This document shows, one piece after another, positions 20,210 through 30,329 of a stretch of DNA of 64,000 nucleotides. Below the pieces are notes generated by a model that saw only the letters and a program-made list of their open reading frames with translations, made no database searches and was not told the DNA's origin. Made by a program: the position numbers and the translations under genes. The stretch is from the NCBI RefSeq assembly GCF_008632075.1, contig NZ_VWVM01000001.1:434001-498000 (forward strand). Direction: 5' to 3'. This stretch comes from Candidatus Pantoea gossypiicola. GTDB taxonomy: Bacteria; Pseudomonadota; Gammaproteobacteria; Enterobacterales; Enterobacteriaceae. Numbering within the stretch: position 1 is the stretch's first letter; the number at the start of each line of letters is the position of its first letter.

Positions 20210-20621
20210 AATGCCCTCTCTTATTGTGCTGGCAATATTACGCGCTTTTTTTAAGCAGGTGAATACGTTTACACCTGTTATACCTATCGGCAAGCCTCAC
20301 AAAAACATGAATGTTACTGATTCTGGAAGCTGACGCACATTTCAGCAACTCCTTAACCTCATTGAAAATAATTTATTTTAAGCCCAGCGGTAGACTATTT
20401 TATCAACATGGCGAAATTCTTAAACACGCATTGATAAGCAGGGTAATAATTGCCTGCGAAATTGATAGCGTTTACCCGCGGGGACATAACGACTGGGTGT
20501 GCAGGCTATCCGGACCGATTCCCGCGCCAGCGCGGATGCCGCAACCGATCACACTATGCTAAACTCGCGCTTTGGCTGCTTTTTCAGCTTTCTCTTCTCA
20601 CAGGACAAAAAGGATCGGGCA
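20210..20621. other. intergenic region ypfM-yffB (412 bp)
   Basis: Divergent spacer. It holds the ypfM promoter and palindrome (20235-20277). Nearer yffB, TATGCTAAACT at about 20563-20573 resembles a -10 element. No further gene is supported; three short overlapping frames here lack ribosome sites and homology. Confidence 0.6.
20235..20277 (-). promoter_or_regulatory. ypfM promoter with palindrome over the -35 box
   Basis: On the minus strand TTCACC (plus 20258-20263) and TAATAT (plus 20235-20240) are separated by 17 bases, a good sigma-70 layout with a start about 20 bases before ypfM. A near-palindrome, CAGGTG at 20256-20261 and CACCTG at 20272-20277 with a symmetric AT-rich centre, covers the -35 box and looks like a repressor operator. 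The regulator is unknown. Confidence 0.5.
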
Positions 20622-20990
20622 ATGAGCACGCAGTGGGTGATGTTCGGGATTAAAAATTGCGACACCATAAAAAAAGCCCGGCGCTTTTTGACAGATGCAG
20701 GCGTTGATTATCATTTTCACGACTACCGTGCCGATGGGCTGAGCGATGCCCTGCTACAGGAATTTATCGATGCGCTGGGCTATGAAGCCCTGCTTAACAC
20801 ACGCGGCACGACCTGGCGTAAACTGCCCGAGGCTGATCGTGAAGCGGTTAACGATGCCAGTAGCGCCAAAGCGCTGATGCTGGCGCATCCCGCCATGATT
20901 AAGCGTCCGCTGTTGCGCACCCGGGATGGCTCCCTGCTCGCCGGTTTCAGCGAAGCCACCTATCAGAATGCTATTCAGGAGAAGCCATAA
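20622..20990 (+). CDS. yffB: ArsC/Spx-like protein YffB
   Basis: Thioredoxin-fold protein of the ArsC/Spx family, function uncertain. 122 residues from the ATG at 20622 (AAAGGA upstream). The family block [15 protein letters not shown] has a single cysteine (Cys14) in place of a CxxC, then [19 protein letters not shown] and AMIKRPLL, the latter being the usual Pro-cis loop region. The frame is open further upstream but that part has no ribosome site. It is followed by dapE with one base between stop and ATG, and the pair is coupled as in E. coli. Confidence 0.92.
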   Translation: MSTQWVMFGIKNCDTIKKARRFLTDAGVDYHFHDYRADGLSDALLQEFIDALGYEALLNTRGTTWRKLPEADREAVNDASSAKALMLAHPAMIKRPLLRTRDGSLLAGFSEATYQNAIQEKP

Positions 20991-20991
20991 T

Positions 20992-22119
20992 ATGTTTTGC
21001 CCGGTCATTGAGTTGACGCAGCAGCTTATTCGTCGCCCCTCTCTCAGCCCCGATGATGCCGGTTGTCAGGCTCTGCTGATCGCCCGTCTTGAAGCCATTG
21101 GCTTTAAGATTGAAACGATGAACATCGACGATACCCTGAATTTCTGGGCCACCCGTGGCGAAGGTGAAACGCTGGCGTTTGCCGGTCACACCGATGTGGT
21201 GCCGCCTGGCGATGCCAGCCGCTGGATTAACCCGCCATTTGAACCCACCATCCGCGATGGCATGCTGTTTGGCCGTGGCGCGGCTGACATGAAAGGCTCA
21301 CTGGCGTCCATGGTGGTGGCCGCCGAACGCTTTGTGGCGGTGCGTCCCAATCACCGGGGCCGCCTCGCCTTTATGATTACCTCTGATGAAGAGGCCAGCG
21401 GGACCAACGGCACGGTTAAAGTGGTTGAGCGGCTGATGGCGCGTCGTGAACGCCTGGACTACTGTCTGGTCGGCGAGCCTTCCAGTACGGAAGTTGTCGG
21501 TGACGTGGTGAAAAATGGTCGACGCGGCTCAATTACCGCCAACCTGACGGTACACGGTGTGCAGGGCCACGTCGCCTATCCGCATCTGGCGGATAATCCG
21601 GTTCACCGGGCGATGCCCGCGCTGACTGAGCTGGTCGCGACGGAGTGGGATCAGGGAAATGAGTTCTTTCCGGCCACCAGCATGCAGATTGCTAATGTCC
21701 AGGCGGGCACCGGCAGCAACAATGTGATTCCCGGCGAGCTGTTTGTGCAGTTTAACTTCCGCTTCAGCACTGAACTTACCGATGAAATGATCCGCCAGCG
21801 GGTCGCTGAGTTGCTGGATCGTCATCAGCTGCGTTACACCATCGAGTGGAAACTCTCGGGTCAGCCCTTCCTGACCTCACGCGGTAAGCTGGTGGATGCC
21901 GTCGTGAAAGCTGTAGCGCACTATAATGAAATTAAGCCGCAGTTGCTGACCACGGGCGGCACCTCCGATGGCCGGTTTATCGCCCGGATGGGCGCGCAGG
22001 TGGTGGAGCTGGGGCCGGTGAATGCCACCATTCACAAAATCAATGAGTGTGTGAAAGCCTCCGACCTGCAGATGCTGAGCCGGATGTACCAGCGCATCAT
22101 GGAACAACTGATCGCCTGA
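20992..22119 (+). CDS. dapE: succinyl-diaminopimelate desuccinylase DapE
   Basis: Zinc enzyme of the lysine/meso-diaminopimelate pathway that removes succinate from N-succinyl-LL-diaminopimelate. 375 residues (E. coli 375). The start at 20992 has AGGAG upstream, and the ATG follows the yffB stop directly. M20 peptidase-family ligands: His in [12 protein letters not shown], Asp in [10 protein letters not shown], Glu pair in [12 protein letters not shown], Glu in GEPSST and the C-terminal His in [11 protein letters not shown]. The dimer-domain block [15 protein letters not shown] is present. Its product feeds the same pathway as dapA at 28 kb. Confidence 0.97.
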   Translation: MFCPVIELTQQLIRRPSLSPDDAGCQALLIARLEAIGFKIETMNIDDTLNFWATRGEGETLAFAGHTDVVPPGDASRWINPPFEPTIRDGMLFGRGAADMKGSLASMVVAAERFVAVRPNHRGRLAFMITSDEEASGTNGTVKVVERLMARRERLDYCLVGEPSSTEVVGDVVKNGRRGSITANLTVHGVQGHVAYPHLADNPVHRAMPALTELVATEWDQGNEFFPATSMQIANVQAGTGSNNVIPGELFVQFNFRFSTELTDEMIRQRVAELLDRHQLRYTIEWKLSGQPFLTSRGKLVDAVVKAVAHYNEIKPQLLTTGGTSDGRFIARMGAQVVELGPVNATIHKINECVKASDLQMLSRMYQRIMEQLIA

Positions 22120-22141
22120 CGGCGACGTTAAGGAGCAGCAA

Positions 22142-22330
22142 ATGGAATTTATTAAAGATTACTGGTGGATCCTGGTGATCCTGCTGATGGTTGGCGTGCT
22201 GATGAACGTTTATAAAGATCTGAAACGCATCGATCACAAAAAATTTATGGATAACAAACCTGACCTGCCGCCGCATCGTGATTTCAACGATAAGTGGGAT
22301 GACGACGACAACTGGCCGAAGAAGAAGTAA
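22142..22330 (+). CDS. ypfN: UPF0370 membrane protein YpfN
   Basis: Small single-pass membrane protein of 62 residues, function unknown. The hydrophobic segment is [17 protein letters not shown] (about 8-24), followed by a charged tail: [14 protein letters not shown] and [12 protein letters not shown]. It follows dapE by 22 bases behind AAGGAG and keeps the E. coli yffB-dapE-ypfN order. A strong bidirectional terminator ends it. Confidence 0.92.
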   Translation: MEFIKDYWWILVILLMVGVLMNVYKDLKRIDHKKFMDNKPDLPPHRDFNDKWDDDDNWPKKK

Positions 22331-22333
22331 ACG

Positions 22334-22363
22334 AAAAAGCCCCTGCAATGCAGGGGCTTTTTT
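22334..22363. terminator. bidirectional terminator ypfN/ypfH
   Basis: GCCCCTGC and GCAGGGGC (22339-22357) form an 8-bp stem with a 3-base loop, with A-run on the left and T-run on the right, so it can stop both convergent transcripts. Confidence 0.93.
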
Positions 22364-23042
22364 ACATCATTGCGATAACGTCATCGTCACCCGGTTTTGC
22401 GCCGCTTAACGCCTCATCAAAGTAGCGTTTTGGCACCGTATAGCGCAGATGATTCAGCGCCAGCTCCATGCTGCGGTTATCAATGGCGTGCGCCAGATCG
22501 TCAACGATATCCAGCGTGACGTCGCCACCGCAGGCAGTCAGCCGCTGTTCTGCCTGCCGGGCGTGGTGCATCGGGATCTGCTCGTCATAATCACCGTGGA
22601 TCAGGTGAATCGTGGTGCGGGTGCTCGCTTTCTCTGGCAGGGTAATAAACCGGCCGTTAAACACCACTGCGCGACCTGCCAGGTCCGGATGGGCTTTAAC
22701 CCCTTCCAGTACCATACTGCCGCCCTGCGAAAAACCAACTAAGGCTGTCGCTTCCGGCCGCACGCCACTCTTTTTTTGCCAGTGACGCACCGACGCAACA
22801 AACTGCGGCATTGCCGCATCAACCCGCTGCTGAATAGTCTGATCGTGCAGGTCAGTCTCGCCAAACCACTGACGACCCACGCCGGGTGAACCGACAGAAA
22901 CCACCAGCGCGTCGGGAAAGGTTTTCGCAAACCAGTTGCCAATCTCACCCATTGAATCCGGGTTATCGCCAACGCCGTGATAGAGCAGAAACAGCTGTGC
23001 GGTAGTGGCAGGCTGTTGAACGATTACATATTTCAGTGTCAT
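22362..23042 (-). CDS. ypfH: esterase YpfH (alpha/beta hydrolase)
   Basis: Cytoplasmic carboxylesterase of the alpha/beta-hydrolase fold, 226 residues. The catalytic triad can be read as Ser in GFSQGGSM (nucleophile elbow GxSxG), Asp in IHGDYDEQIP and His in DDLAHAID. The oxyanion region is LLYHGVGDNPDSMG. Family members act on short acyl esters; the natural substrate is unknown. It lies convergent to ypfN and upstream of tmcA on the minus strand, as in E. coli, with 73 bases between. Confidence 0.9.
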   Translation of the reverse strand: MTLKYVIVQQPATTAQLFLLYHGVGDNPDSMGEIGNWFAKTFPDALVVSVGSPGVGRQWFGETDLHDQTIQQRVDAAMPQFVASVRHWQKKSGVRPEATALVGFSQGGSMVLEGVKAHPDLAGRAVVFNGRFITLPEKASTRTTIHLIHGDYDEQIPMHHARQAEQRLTACGGDVTLDIVDDLAHAIDNRSMELALNHLRYTVPKRYFDEALSGAKPGDDDVIAMM

Positions 23043-23115
23043 GTTGACCTCCGGTGTTCACTCTACGCCGCCTGGCACAAAATGATATGAGGATAATTTG
23101 AACCAGCTGGTCGAA

Positions 23116-25113
23116 TTATTTCAACGGCCGGTGCAGCGCGTCAGCAGTAACGCCCAGGCTTTCGAGGGCTGAAGCCGCCTGCTGACGTAGCTTAGCTATC
23201 AACGCTTTGCGGCCGCTTAAGCCCGCCTGCCGGGCCAGGTCGCTTAGCGCATCAGGTGCAGCAACCGCGGAGGCCAGCAGCGGTACGGAGACGGCACTGG
23301 ACTCTACCAGGCGCTGCAATACCGGCAGACTCGACTCAAGTGGCCGCTGCGACCAGGCGAAACCGACGGCCAGATAGCTATCCTGAGCAGTTAATTCGTC
23401 GTCCGTGGTCTTATCAAACTGCAGTTCCAGCGCGATATGCTGCCGCAACCGCGGCCAGTCACGCGCCAGCTGTTCTGCTGCCCGGCGCGTCAGTGCATCA
23501 CCCGCAGCAGAACAGGGCAATAGTGCCATCGCCGCGTAGCAGCCGCTGCTGGCTTCCCGCTGACTGCCGATCCTTACCAGAGTAAAGCCGCAGGCGCGCC
23601 AGAACGCCCAGAGTGATTCAGTGTAGCCGAAGCTGACAGAGAGGTAGTCGTGATCGGCAGCCGCATTAGCCGCCGCAGCAACAAGCTGCTGTCCGGTTCC
23701 CCGACGACGGCTCTCCGCCGCCACAGCAATCCGGCTGATGCGTTGCGATCGCAGGGTTGCCGCCTCAACCAGACCGGCGTGAGCGGCCAGCGACTGTGCA
23801 ACCAGATTGCCGCGCGGTCGCCGGGTGCCCGCCCAGACCGCCTGCGCCAGCTCAGGTTCCAGCCCCCCCTCCTCCACCAGCCAGAGCGCGCCCTGTAACG
23901 CGGGTGCATCGCCCGCCCGCCACAGCTGCATACCGGGTGCATCCAGCAGGCGGCGCAGATCAAGCGGCGACGTGCGATAGTGCGCGCTGGTGAGCAGACG
24001 ATAAGCGGCATCCAGCGCGCTGAAATCATGCCGTTCAACACGATGCGGTGTTAACGGAGAATCGGGCACAGTGGCGCTGGCATCCTCAAACAGCAGCGCC
24101 TGATTCAGCCACTGCTCCAGCGGATCAAAACGCGACCAGCGTAGCGGCTCGTCCAGTGTGAAATAGTGAACGCCGGTAAGCCCGGCGCAGAATTTAAGGA
24201 TAAAGCCGCGCCCGCTGCCTTCATAGCCCTGAACGGTGGTGGTGAGCAATACGCGGGGATAGCGGCTGACCAGCTCCTGCAACAACGGTGCCGGGATCGC
24301 CGCTGCTTCATCCACAATCAGCCACTCCACCTGGAGCGGCGTCTCCAGCGCCAGCAGTGCATCGGGTGCCATAAAGTGAAAATGGTCAGCGGCAAAAGCA
24401 GCCAGCACCTCTGTTGAGGCTTTGGCCGGTGCCGTCACCAGGCAATGTCTGTTCTGCCGGGCCAGCATTCCCGCCAGCGCCGATTTACCTCGTCCACGGG
24501 CAGCGGTCAGTACGGCGACCCCCGAGGGCAGCGCCATCAGCTGCTCGAGGATCGCCTGCTGTTGCTGTGGTGCCTGACAGTGCCACTGCGGCCAGTCCGG
24601 CTGCGCCGGAAAACGGCAGGGCTGATGCTGTCGATCCAGCAGCACCTGGTCATCCGCCAGGATTAGCTGTTGCAGGTGGTGAACAAAATGAGGGGTTGCG
24701 ATGGGTTCAGCGACGTCCGCCCAGCGCAGGCTGTCGCTGTCAGGCTGTTGCGACCACGCTTGCCAGGGGGGTACCAGCAGCAGCAGCCAGCTTCCGGCGG
24801 TGAGCGTACCCGCCAGCGCCGCGAAAGCCTCGGCATGAAAGCCCTGGCGGGCATCGAATATCGCATGATGGAATTCGCGTCCCAGCAACGTGCGTACTGC
24901 GCCAGGTGTTTTATGCAGGTGTGACTCTTCAGATGAAGCAAAGAATAGCGGTGCCGGGCTTAGCTCCAGCCAGTCGCCAGGCAACGCATCACGCCACGCC
25001 GCAGCCCGACCTAAGCACCAGGCCGGGTCGCCGCTGATGACTGCCAGACGACGCACACCGGCCTGTTGCATAAGCTGCGTTGAGATCATCAGTTGCTGGC
25101 GAAGGTGTTGCAC
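23116..25113 (-). CDS. tmcA: tRNA(Met) cytidine acetyltransferase TmcA
   Basis: Acetylates N4 of the wobble cytidine 34 of elongator tRNA-Met using acetyl-CoA and ATP. 665 residues as drawn. Domain order: N-terminal fold, RecD-like helicase with Walker [11 protein letters not shown] (near residue 205) and Walker [12 protein letters not shown], then the GNAT domain [21 protein letters not shown], then the tail. The start drawn is GTG 25113, which overlaps ypfJ by 25 bases and fits the E. coli length. The ATG at 25089 (TGATG overlap with ypfJ) is a credible alternative giving 657 residues. Neither has a strong ribosome site. Confidence 0.92.
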   Translation of the reverse strand: MQHLRQQLMISTQLMQQAGVRRLAVISGDPAWCLGRAAAWRDALPGDWLELSPAPLFFASSEESHLHKTPGAVRTLLGREFHHAIFDARQGFHAEAFAALAGTLTAGSWLLLLVPPWQAWSQQPDSDSLRWADVAEPIATPHFVHHLQQLILADDQVLLDRQHQPCRFPAQPDWPQWHCQAPQQQQAILEQLMALPSGVAVLTAARGRGKSALAGMLARQNRHCLVTAPAKASTEVLAAFAADHFHFMAPDALLALETPLQVEWLIVDEAAAIPAPLLQELVSRYPRVLLTTTVQGYEGSGRGFILKFCAGLTGVHYFTLDEPLRWSRFDPLEQWLNQALLFEDASATVPDSPLTPHRVERHDFSALDAAYRLLTSAHYRTSPLDLRRLLDAPGMQLWRAGDAPALQGALWLVEEGGLEPELAQAVWAGTRRPRGNLVAQSLAAHAGLVEAATLRSQRISRIAVAAESRRRGTGQQLVAAAANAAADHDYLSVSFGYTESLWAFWRACGFTLVRIGSQREASSGCYAAMALLPCSAAGDALTRRAAEQLARDWPRLRQHIALELQFDKTTDDELTAQDSYLAVGFAWSQRPLESSLPVLQRLVESSAVSVPLLASAVAAPDALSDLARQAGLSGRKALIAKLRQQAASALESLGVTADALHRPLK

Positions 25114-25955
25114 TGTCCTGGATCGCCACCATCAAACCCGCGCTTAAACCAGGTGTAGCGCTGCTCAGAGGTGCCGTGGGTGAAGCTGTCCGGCACGACG
25201 CGGCCCTGACCTTTCTGCTGCAGACGGTCATCGCCAATCGCCTCAGCGGCATTCAGCGCTTCCTGCAGATCGCCTGCTTCAAGGATGTTTTCCTTCTGCA
25301 TATAGTGTCCCCAGACACCGGCAAAACAGTCCGCCTGCAGTTCCATTTTGACGGAGAGCTGATTCACCTGCTTTTCGCTGGCACCCTGCTGCATTTCACG
25401 CACTTTCGGCTCAATGCCCAGCAGTTTCTGGACATGGTGGCCCACTTCATGCGCGACGACGTAGCCCTGGGCGAAGTCACCGCCTGCGCCCAGCTTGGTT
25501 TTCATCTCGTCATAGAAAGAGAGGTCGATGTAGACAGTCTGATCGGCAGGACAGTAGAACGGTCCCATCACCGACTGCCCGGTTCCGCAGCCGGTGCGGG
25601 TTGCACCGCGATACATCACCAGCTTCGGCGCTACATACTGTTTGTTCATCTGCTGGAACAGCTTGCCCCAGGTGTCTTCCGTGGTGGCCAGGATCACTTT
25701 CGTGAATTTCGCCGCCTCGTCATCATTGGCACTGACGCTGCGCTGTTGCTGCTGGCTGGTCGGTGCAACGTCACCCCCCGTCAGCAGTCCGGTCAGGTCA
25801 TATCCGTAATAACCGGCGACTGCCACCACGATCAGTAACACGATACCGCCTTTGCCACGCGGCAGACGAATCTGGCGGCCTCCGCCACCTGAACCGAACG
25901 ATTGATCGCGACGGTCCTCTACATTGTCGCTTTCGCGACGCCCTTGCCAGCGCAT
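25089..25955 (-). CDS. ypfJ: neutral zinc metallopeptidase YpfJ
   Basis: Membrane-anchored metalloprotease of the YpfJ (putative neutral zinc metallopeptidase) family, 288 residues. A hydrophilic start ([16 protein letters not shown], with a glycine run) is followed by one membrane segment (about 37-50). The zinc motif is His169-Glu-Val-Gly-His173 in [15 protein letters not shown], with a third ligand likely in [14 protein letters not shown]. Paired cysteines in GCGTGQ and FYCPAD suggest a periplasmic disulfide. It is coupled to tmcA. Substrate unknown. Confidence 0.92.
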   Translation of the reverse strand: MRWQGRRESDNVEDRRDQSFGSGGGGRQIRLPRGKGGIVLLIVVAVAGYYGYDLTGLLTGGDVAPTSQQQQRSVSANDDEAAKFTKVILATTEDTWGKLFQQMNKQYVAPKLVMYRGATRTGCGTGQSVMGPFYCPADQTVYIDLSFYDEMKTKLGAGGDFAQGYVVAHEVGHHVQKLLGIEPKVREMQQGASEKQVNQLSVKMELQADCFAGVWGHYMQKENILEAGDLQEALNAAEAIGDDRLQQKGQGRVVPDSFTHGTSEQRYTWFKRGFDGGDPGQCNTFASN

Positions 25956-26029
25956 GCTGTATTCCCTCAGTCATTTTTCAGATGGCATGATTTTAGTTGT
26001 GTGACGGTGCAATCACCAGCTTTACCCTG

Positions 26030-26064
26030 AAATGAAACAAGGAGAGCCGGGGCTCTCCTTATTC
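26030..26064. terminator. terminator between ypfJ and purC
   Basis: GGAGAGCC and GGCTCTCC (26041-26058) form a perfect 8-bp stem with a 2-base loop. Both flanks are only moderately T-rich, so strength is uncertain; purC transcripts read into it from the minus strand. Confidence 0.65.
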
Positions 26065-26095
26065 TGTGTGCTTTCTTTCTGCGCTGCAGGCAAAC

Positions 26096-26809
26096 TCAGT
26101 CGAGTTTCACGCCAAGCCGCTGTGCCACCGCTTCATAGGCTTCAACCACACCGCCCAGGCTCTGACGGAAACGGTCTTTGTCCATTTTATCCAGCGTCTC
26201 TTTGTCCCACAGGCGCGCACCGTCTGGCGAAAACTCATCGCCCAGCGTCACTTCGCCGTTAAACAGACCAAATTCCAGTTTGAAGTCGACCAGAATCAGG
26301 CCCGCATCGTCGAACAGTTTGCTCAGCACGTCGTTGGCTTTAAAGGTCAGCTCCTGCATCCGCGCCAGGTTCTGTTTGCTCACCCAGCCGAAGGTCTCAC
26401 AGTAAGATTCGTTGACCATCGGGTCGTGCTTTGCATCATCTTTCAGGAAAAGATCAAACAGCGGCGGATTGAGCACAATGCCCTCTTCCACGCCCAGACG
26501 CTTTACCAGCGAGCCTGCGGCACGGTTACGCACCACGCACTCGACCGGCACCATCTCCAGCTTCTTTACCAGCGCTTCGGTATCGGACAGCAGCGCTTCC
26601 ATCTGGGTCGGGATACCTGCTTCCTGCAATTTGGTCATGATGAAGTGGTTAAACTTGTTGTTAACCATTCCTTTGCGATCAAATTGCTCGATTCGGGCAC
26701 CATCACCTGCTGACGTATCGTTGCGGAATTCGAGTATCAGCAGATCCGGGTTATCGGTGCTATATACGGTTTTCGCTTTACCGCGATACAACTCAGCTCG
26801 CTTTTGCAT
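26096..26809 (-). CDS. purC: phosphoribosylaminoimidazole-succinocarboxamide synthase PurC
   Basis: SAICAR synthetase, step 7 (ATP-dependent aspartate addition) of purine synthesis. 237 residues from ATG 26809, the E. coli length. A GTG three codons upstream could also start, but TGGAG sits 8 bases before the ATG. Conserved blocks: [12 protein letters not shown] (ATP site), [37 protein letters not shown] and [22 protein letters not shown]. Upstream are a -10-like CATAAT (plus 26902-26907) and a full PurR-box match (26875-26890). purC, purMN and guaBA form a purine group in this window. Confidence 0.97.
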   Translation of the reverse strand: MQKRAELYRGKAKTVYSTDNPDLLILEFRNDTSAGDGARIEQFDRKGMVNNKFNHFIMTKLQEAGIPTQMEALLSDTEALVKKLEMVPVECVVRNRAAGSLVKRLGVEEGIVLNPPLFDLFLKDDAKHDPMVNESYCETFGWVSKQNLARMQELTFKANDVLSKLFDDAGLILVDFKLEFGLFNGEVTLGDEFSPDGARLWDKETLDKMDKDRFRQSLGGVVEAYEAVAQRLGVKLD

Positions 26810-26874
26810 CTTGTTCACTCCAGACTTGAAATAACGGGTGTTCAGCGACCAGTGCCGCTGCGGCGATTGCCTTG

Positions 26875-26890
26875 ACGCAATCGTTTACTT
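26875..26890. promoter_or_regulatory. PurR operator of purC
   Basis: ACGCAATCGTTTACTT fits every specified position of the PurR consensus ANGCAANCGNTTNCNT. It lies about 5-20 bases downstream of the expected purC start and 66 bases before the ATG, a roadblock position. Confidence 0.85.
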
Positions 26891-26917
26891 CGCCGCGCGC
26901 TATTATGCCAAAAACAA

Positions 26918-26945
26918 AATAAAAAGGCCGGAGAATCTCCGGCCT
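26918..26945 (-). terminator. intrinsic terminator after bamC
   Basis: GGCCGGAGA pairs with TCTCCGGCC (26926-26944). On the minus strand it is followed by TTTTTATTTTG. It closes dapA-bamC just before the purC promoter. Confidence 0.92.
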
Positions 26946-26954
26946 GAGGCAACT

Positions 26955-27986
26955 TTATTTGTTCAGCGCCGCCTGGAACACGGCCACCAGCGCATCGTTC
27001 TGCGACTGGGTCAGCACATGCCCTTTCGGGTCGATGAATTGCAGACTGGTACGGTTGTCGAGATCGCCGACCTGCACTTTGTAATCACCGTTTGGTAATT
27101 CCGGATCTTTTGCACCGACTGAATCCCAGTCGCTGCTGCCTGGTGACTTGTAGGTCACCTTCATGCTGCCGGTTGAGCGGGTGGTATCGGTCACTTCCAT
27201 CCCGACGCGTTTCATCGCATCTGGCAGACGCTGCCATGCCACGTTGTATGGCGTACGCAGGATCAGCATGGGCAGACCGGTGTCATCTGCGCCGCTCTGG
27301 ACATCAATAGCGCCACTTACCCGGCCTGATGCCGCGTTTTCACTGGCGGTATCAATCTTATCCAGACCGCTGCTGATTTCATTCAGCATCTGCGCGGTGT
27401 AACGCTGGATCTGCACAGGTGACGTAATGGTTTTACCATCCTGCTGCAGCTCCAGCAGACGCACGGTAAGCTGCTGCTGATAGCTCTGCGACTGCACGCT
27501 GATCTGATAGCGGCCACGATACTGCTGATCTTCATCAGCACGGTTCCACTGCACCCAGTCGGTCGTCAGCTGCTGACCGGCATCGTTACGTGAAGCAATC
27601 GGGAATTTGTTTGACTCAACGACGTTAACGACCCGTGACCAGACTGAACCGCGGCTGTTATCGATCATCAGCGCACCGGTATTATTGCTGAACTGCGCGC
27701 GCGTCCCGTTCATCAGCGCCAGCGGCTGGGCTGGCGGACGGATATCGAGCTGCTTGCCGGTTGGTGCCTGGCTGCTGGTGCGCGGCACATCATAGTCACC
27801 ACGCTGAACCGGCAGGATCATACCGGCTGGCGCTTTCAGTTCACTTAACTGGCTGGCTTCAAGATAAGATTCGTCACCGCTGACCTGGCGCTTATAACGC
27901 TGATCGCTTGAACAGGCCGACAACAGCATCAGAGTAGAAAGCCCGACTACTGTGGCTACTGTTGACCGCTTTACTGAGTAATTCAT
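26955..27986 (-). CDS. bamC: outer membrane protein assembly factor BamC
   Basis: Lipoprotein subunit of the BAM complex that inserts beta-barrel proteins in the outer membrane. 343 residues (E. coli 344). Signal peptide with lipobox LLSAC, Cys25 lipidated. An unstructured N-terminal stretch ([19 protein letters not shown]) that binds BamD precedes two helix-grip domains: about 100-215 ([17 protein letters not shown]) and 225-343 ([19 protein letters not shown]). It follows dapA by 14 bases, forming the dapA-bamC (nlpB) operon of E. coli. Confidence 0.96.
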   Translation of the reverse strand: MNYSVKRSTVATVVGLSTLMLLSACSSDQRYKRQVSGDESYLEASQLSELKAPAGMILPVQRGDYDVPRTSSQAPTGKQLDIRPPAQPLALMNGTRAQFSNNTGALMIDNSRGSVWSRVVNVVESNKFPIASRNDAGQQLTTDWVQWNRADEDQQYRGRYQISVQSQSYQQQLTVRLLELQQDGKTITSPVQIQRYTAQMLNEISSGLDKIDTASENAASGRVSGAIDVQSGADDTGLPMLILRTPYNVAWQRLPDAMKRVGMEVTDTTRSTGSMKVTYKSPGSSDWDSVGAKDPELPNGDYKVQVGDLDNRTSLQFIDPKGHVLTQSQNDALVAVFQAALNK

Positions 27987-28000
27987 TCAAACTCCCTAAA

Positions 28001-28879
28001 TTATCGCAAACCCGCTTTCACCAGCGCCTGCTCCACTTTCGGCTGGCCGGCTGCAGTCAGTGGCGTCATTGGCAGACGCAGCGTGTCGTTAGCGATTAAT
28101 CCTAGCTGTTTCGCAGCCCATTTCACCGGGATAGGATTGGGTTCACAGAAAAGCGTCTGGTGCAGGTGCATCAGACGCTGATTCAGGCGGCGTGCTTCAA
28201 CGAAATTGCCCTGCTGTGCGAGTTGACACAGCTCGACCATTTCACGTGCAGCCACATTTGCGGTCACCGAAATGACGCCTTTGCCGCCCAGTTGCATAAA
28301 GTCCAGCGCAGTCGCGTCATCGCCACTCACCAGAATAAAGTCTTCATTGACCAGCTCTTGGATCTGACTAACCCGCGATAAGTTCCCGGTTGCCTCTTTG
28401 ATTCCGATAATATTTTTAATTTCGGCCAGACGGGCAACGGTTTCCGGCAGCATGTCACACCCGGTACGCGAGGGAACGTTATACAGCATCTGCGGCAGGC
28501 TGGTGCTATTCGCAATCGCTTTAAAGTGCTGGAACAGCCCTTCCTGCGTCGGACGATTGTAATAAGGCGTCACGGTCAGGCAACCCACGACGCCGGAATT
28601 TTCAAAACGCTTCGTCAGAGAGATGCCTTCAGCGGTGGCATTTGCACCGGTTCCTGCAATCACCGGAATACGGCCATCGGCCAGTTCCAGGGTCAGCATC
28701 ACCACATCACCATGTTCTTCATGGCTCAGGGTCGCAGATTCGCCTGTGGTGCCGACGGAAACGATCGCCGCGGTGCCGCTGGCGACGTGATAATCAATCA
28801 GTTTTTTCAGACTCGACCGGCAGACATTACCGCTGTCATCCATTGGCGTAACGAGTGCAACAATACTTCCCGTAAACAT
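28001..28879 (-). CDS. dapA: 4-hydroxy-tetrahydrodipicolinate synthase DapA
   Basis: Condenses pyruvate and aspartate semialdehyde in the first committed step of lysine/diaminopimelate synthesis. 292 residues from the ATG at 28879 (AGGGG upstream), the E. coli length. Active-site residues fall in the E. coli numbering: Thr44-Thr45 in VGTTGES, Tyr133 and Arg138 in YNVPSRTG, and Schiff-base Lys161 in GIKEATG. The lysine allosteric region (Ser48, His53) is present. It heads the dapA-bamC operon and is divergent from gcvR. Confidence 0.97.
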   Translation of the reverse strand: MFTGSIVALVTPMDDSGNVCRSSLKKLIDYHVASGTAAIVSVGTTGESATLSHEEHGDVVMLTLELADGRIPVIAGTGANATAEGISLTKRFENSGVVGCLTVTPYYNRPTQEGLFQHFKAIANSTSLPQMLYNVPSRTGCDMLPETVARLAEIKNIIGIKEATGNLSRVSQIQELVNEDFILVSGDDATALDFMQLGGKGVISVTANVAAREMVELCQLAQQGNFVEARRLNQRLMHLHQTLFCEPNPIPVKWAAKQLGLIANDTLRLPMTPLTAAGQPKVEQALVKAGLR

Positions 28880-29022
28880 TGGCGATCCCCTCGACAAACA
28901 AGTGCTTCATGGTACGTTTTACACTTAGGGAAAAGCAAGCAAGCCACGCCATTCCCGCGCTTGTCAGCAGTTTTTTTTATGTTTACCTTATGGTTATTAG
29001 CGAAAGCAGAGGAAAAGCCATT

Positions 29023-29604
29023 TTGCCGCAATCTCAGCCTCATCATCTGGTGATCACCGCGCTCGGTGTTGACCGGCCGGGTATCGTCAATACGATTACC
29101 CGACACGTCAGCAGCTGCGGTTGCAATATTGAAGATAGCCGTCTTGCCATGCTTGGGGATGAATTCACCTTTATTATGCTGCTGTCGGGCAGCTGGAACG
29201 CGATTACGCTGATTGAATCGACACTGCCGCTGAAAGGCGCAGAACTGGAGCTGCTTATCGTCATGAAGCGCACCAACGCCGGGGTTCGTCCGCCGATGCC
29301 CGATACCGCGTTCATTCAGGTTGAAGTAGCCGACTCGCCGCATATTATTGAACGCTTTACCGATCTTATTGATAAGCATCAGATGAATGTGGCCGAACTG
29401 GTGTCGCGCATCACACCCGCGCAACACAATTTGCCACCAACGCTCTATATTCAAATGACCGCCCACAGTCCGACACGAACCAGCGGCACCACTTTTGAGC
29501 AGGCTTTTAATACCCTGTGTCAGGAGCTGAATGCGCAGGGAACGCTGCGTCTCTACAGTGTGTCTGATGCCGACAGCAGCGAATCTGTCAGCGCGGTACG
29601 CTAA
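29023..29604 (+). CDS. gcvR: glycine cleavage system transcriptional repressor GcvR
   Basis: Cytoplasmic protein of two ACT domains that binds GcvA and turns it into a repressor of gcvTHP when glycine is low. 193 residues if started at TTG 29023, which has AGAGGA upstream and aligns exactly with the E. coli start (nine residues before VITALG). An in-frame ATG at 28990 would add 11 residues without a good ribosome site. Blocks: ALGVDRPGIVNTITRHVSSCGCNIEDSRLAMLG (ACT1) and VADSPHIIERFTDLIDKHQMNVAELVSR (ACT2). bcp follows, as in E. coli. Confidence 0.93.
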   Translation: MPQSQPHHLVITALGVDRPGIVNTITRHVSSCGCNIEDSRLAMLGDEFTFIMLLSGSWNAITLIESTLPLKGAELELLIVMKRTNAGVRPPMPDTAFIQVEVADSPHIIERFTDLIDKHQMNVAELVSRITPAQHNLPPTLYIQMTAHSPTRTSGTTFEQAFNTLCQELNAQGTLRLYSVSDADSSESVSAVR

Positions 29605-29755
29605 GCTTTAGTTTATAAACCGGAGTGATTTCTCCACATGCCTGACGCGTGATCGGCTATGTGGTGAAATACCCCCTGATGGTAATGTTCCCTCTGGTCG
29701 TTTCGGTCCGGATGGTGTATTACCCACAGCCTGAATAAAAAAATGGAGAGATGTG

Positions 29756-30223
29756 ATGAATCCACTGAAAGCCGGAGATACTGCACCTGCATTTAGCCTG
29801 CCCGATCAGGACGGCGAACACGTGAATCTGACCGACTTCCAGGGACAGCGCGTTCTGGTGTACTTCTACCCGAAAGCGATGACGCCAGGCTGTACCGTGC
29901 AGGCGTGCGGTCTGCGTGACAACATGGATGAGTTGAAAAAAGCGGGCGTGGAAGTCCTGGGTATCAGCACCGACAAACCGGAAAAACTGTCAAAGTTTGT
30001 CGAAAAAGAGCTGCTGAACTTCACGCTGCTGTCAGATGAAAATCATGAAGTCTGCCAGGCGTTTGGCGTCTGGGGTGAAAAAACCTTTATGGGGAAAACC
30101 TATGATGGCATTCATCGCATCAGCTTCCTGATCGATGCTGAGGGCAGGATTGAGAAAGTGTTTGATAACTTTAAGACCTCGAATCACCACGACATGGTGC
30201 TGGATTACGTTAAGTCAGCCTGA
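29756..30223 (+). CDS. bcp: thioredoxin-dependent thiol peroxidase Bcp
   Basis: Peroxiredoxin Q-type thiol peroxidase that reduces hydroperoxides with thioredoxin. 155 residues from ATG 29756 (GGAGAG upstream). Peroxidatic Cys46 and resolving Cys51 lie in YPKAMTPGCTVQACGLRD, five residues apart as in E. coli (Cys45/Cys50), with catalytic Thr43 and a conserved Arg later. It lies 151 bases downstream of gcvR; the spacer holds an imperfect inverted repeat (29629-29669). Confidence 0.96.
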   Translation: MNPLKAGDTAPAFSLPDQDGEHVNLTDFQGQRVLVYFYPKAMTPGCTVQACGLRDNMDELKKAGVEVLGISTDKPEKLSKFVEKELLNFTLLSDENHEVCQAFGVWGEKTFMGKTYDGIHRISFLIDAEGRIEKVFDNFKTSNHHDMVLDYVKSA

Positions 30224-30228
30224 TGTTA

Positions 30229-30262
30229 AGGGGCGCGGTAGCCTGACCGCCGCGCCCTGCTT
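30229..30262 (+). terminator. hairpin after bcp
   Basis: GGGCGCGG and CCGCCGCGCCC pair (about 30231-30257) directly after bcp, followed by TGCTTATCTTCTTTCCC. The stem is strong but the T-run is interrupted, so termination is likely rather than certain. Confidence 0.55.
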
Positions 30263-30329
30263 ATCTTCTTTCCCTTCACGCTTCCCTGCCGTAAAAAAGA
30301 GCCGCTATTTGTGCGATTAAGTCGTGCGA

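Noticed and set aside
25080..25838. 252-codon plus-strand frame across ypfJ
   Set aside because: Antisense shadow of a recognised gene.
26066..26713. 215-codon plus-strand open frame across purC
   Set aside because: Mirror of the purC frame on the other strand; no recognisable protein and no ribosome site.
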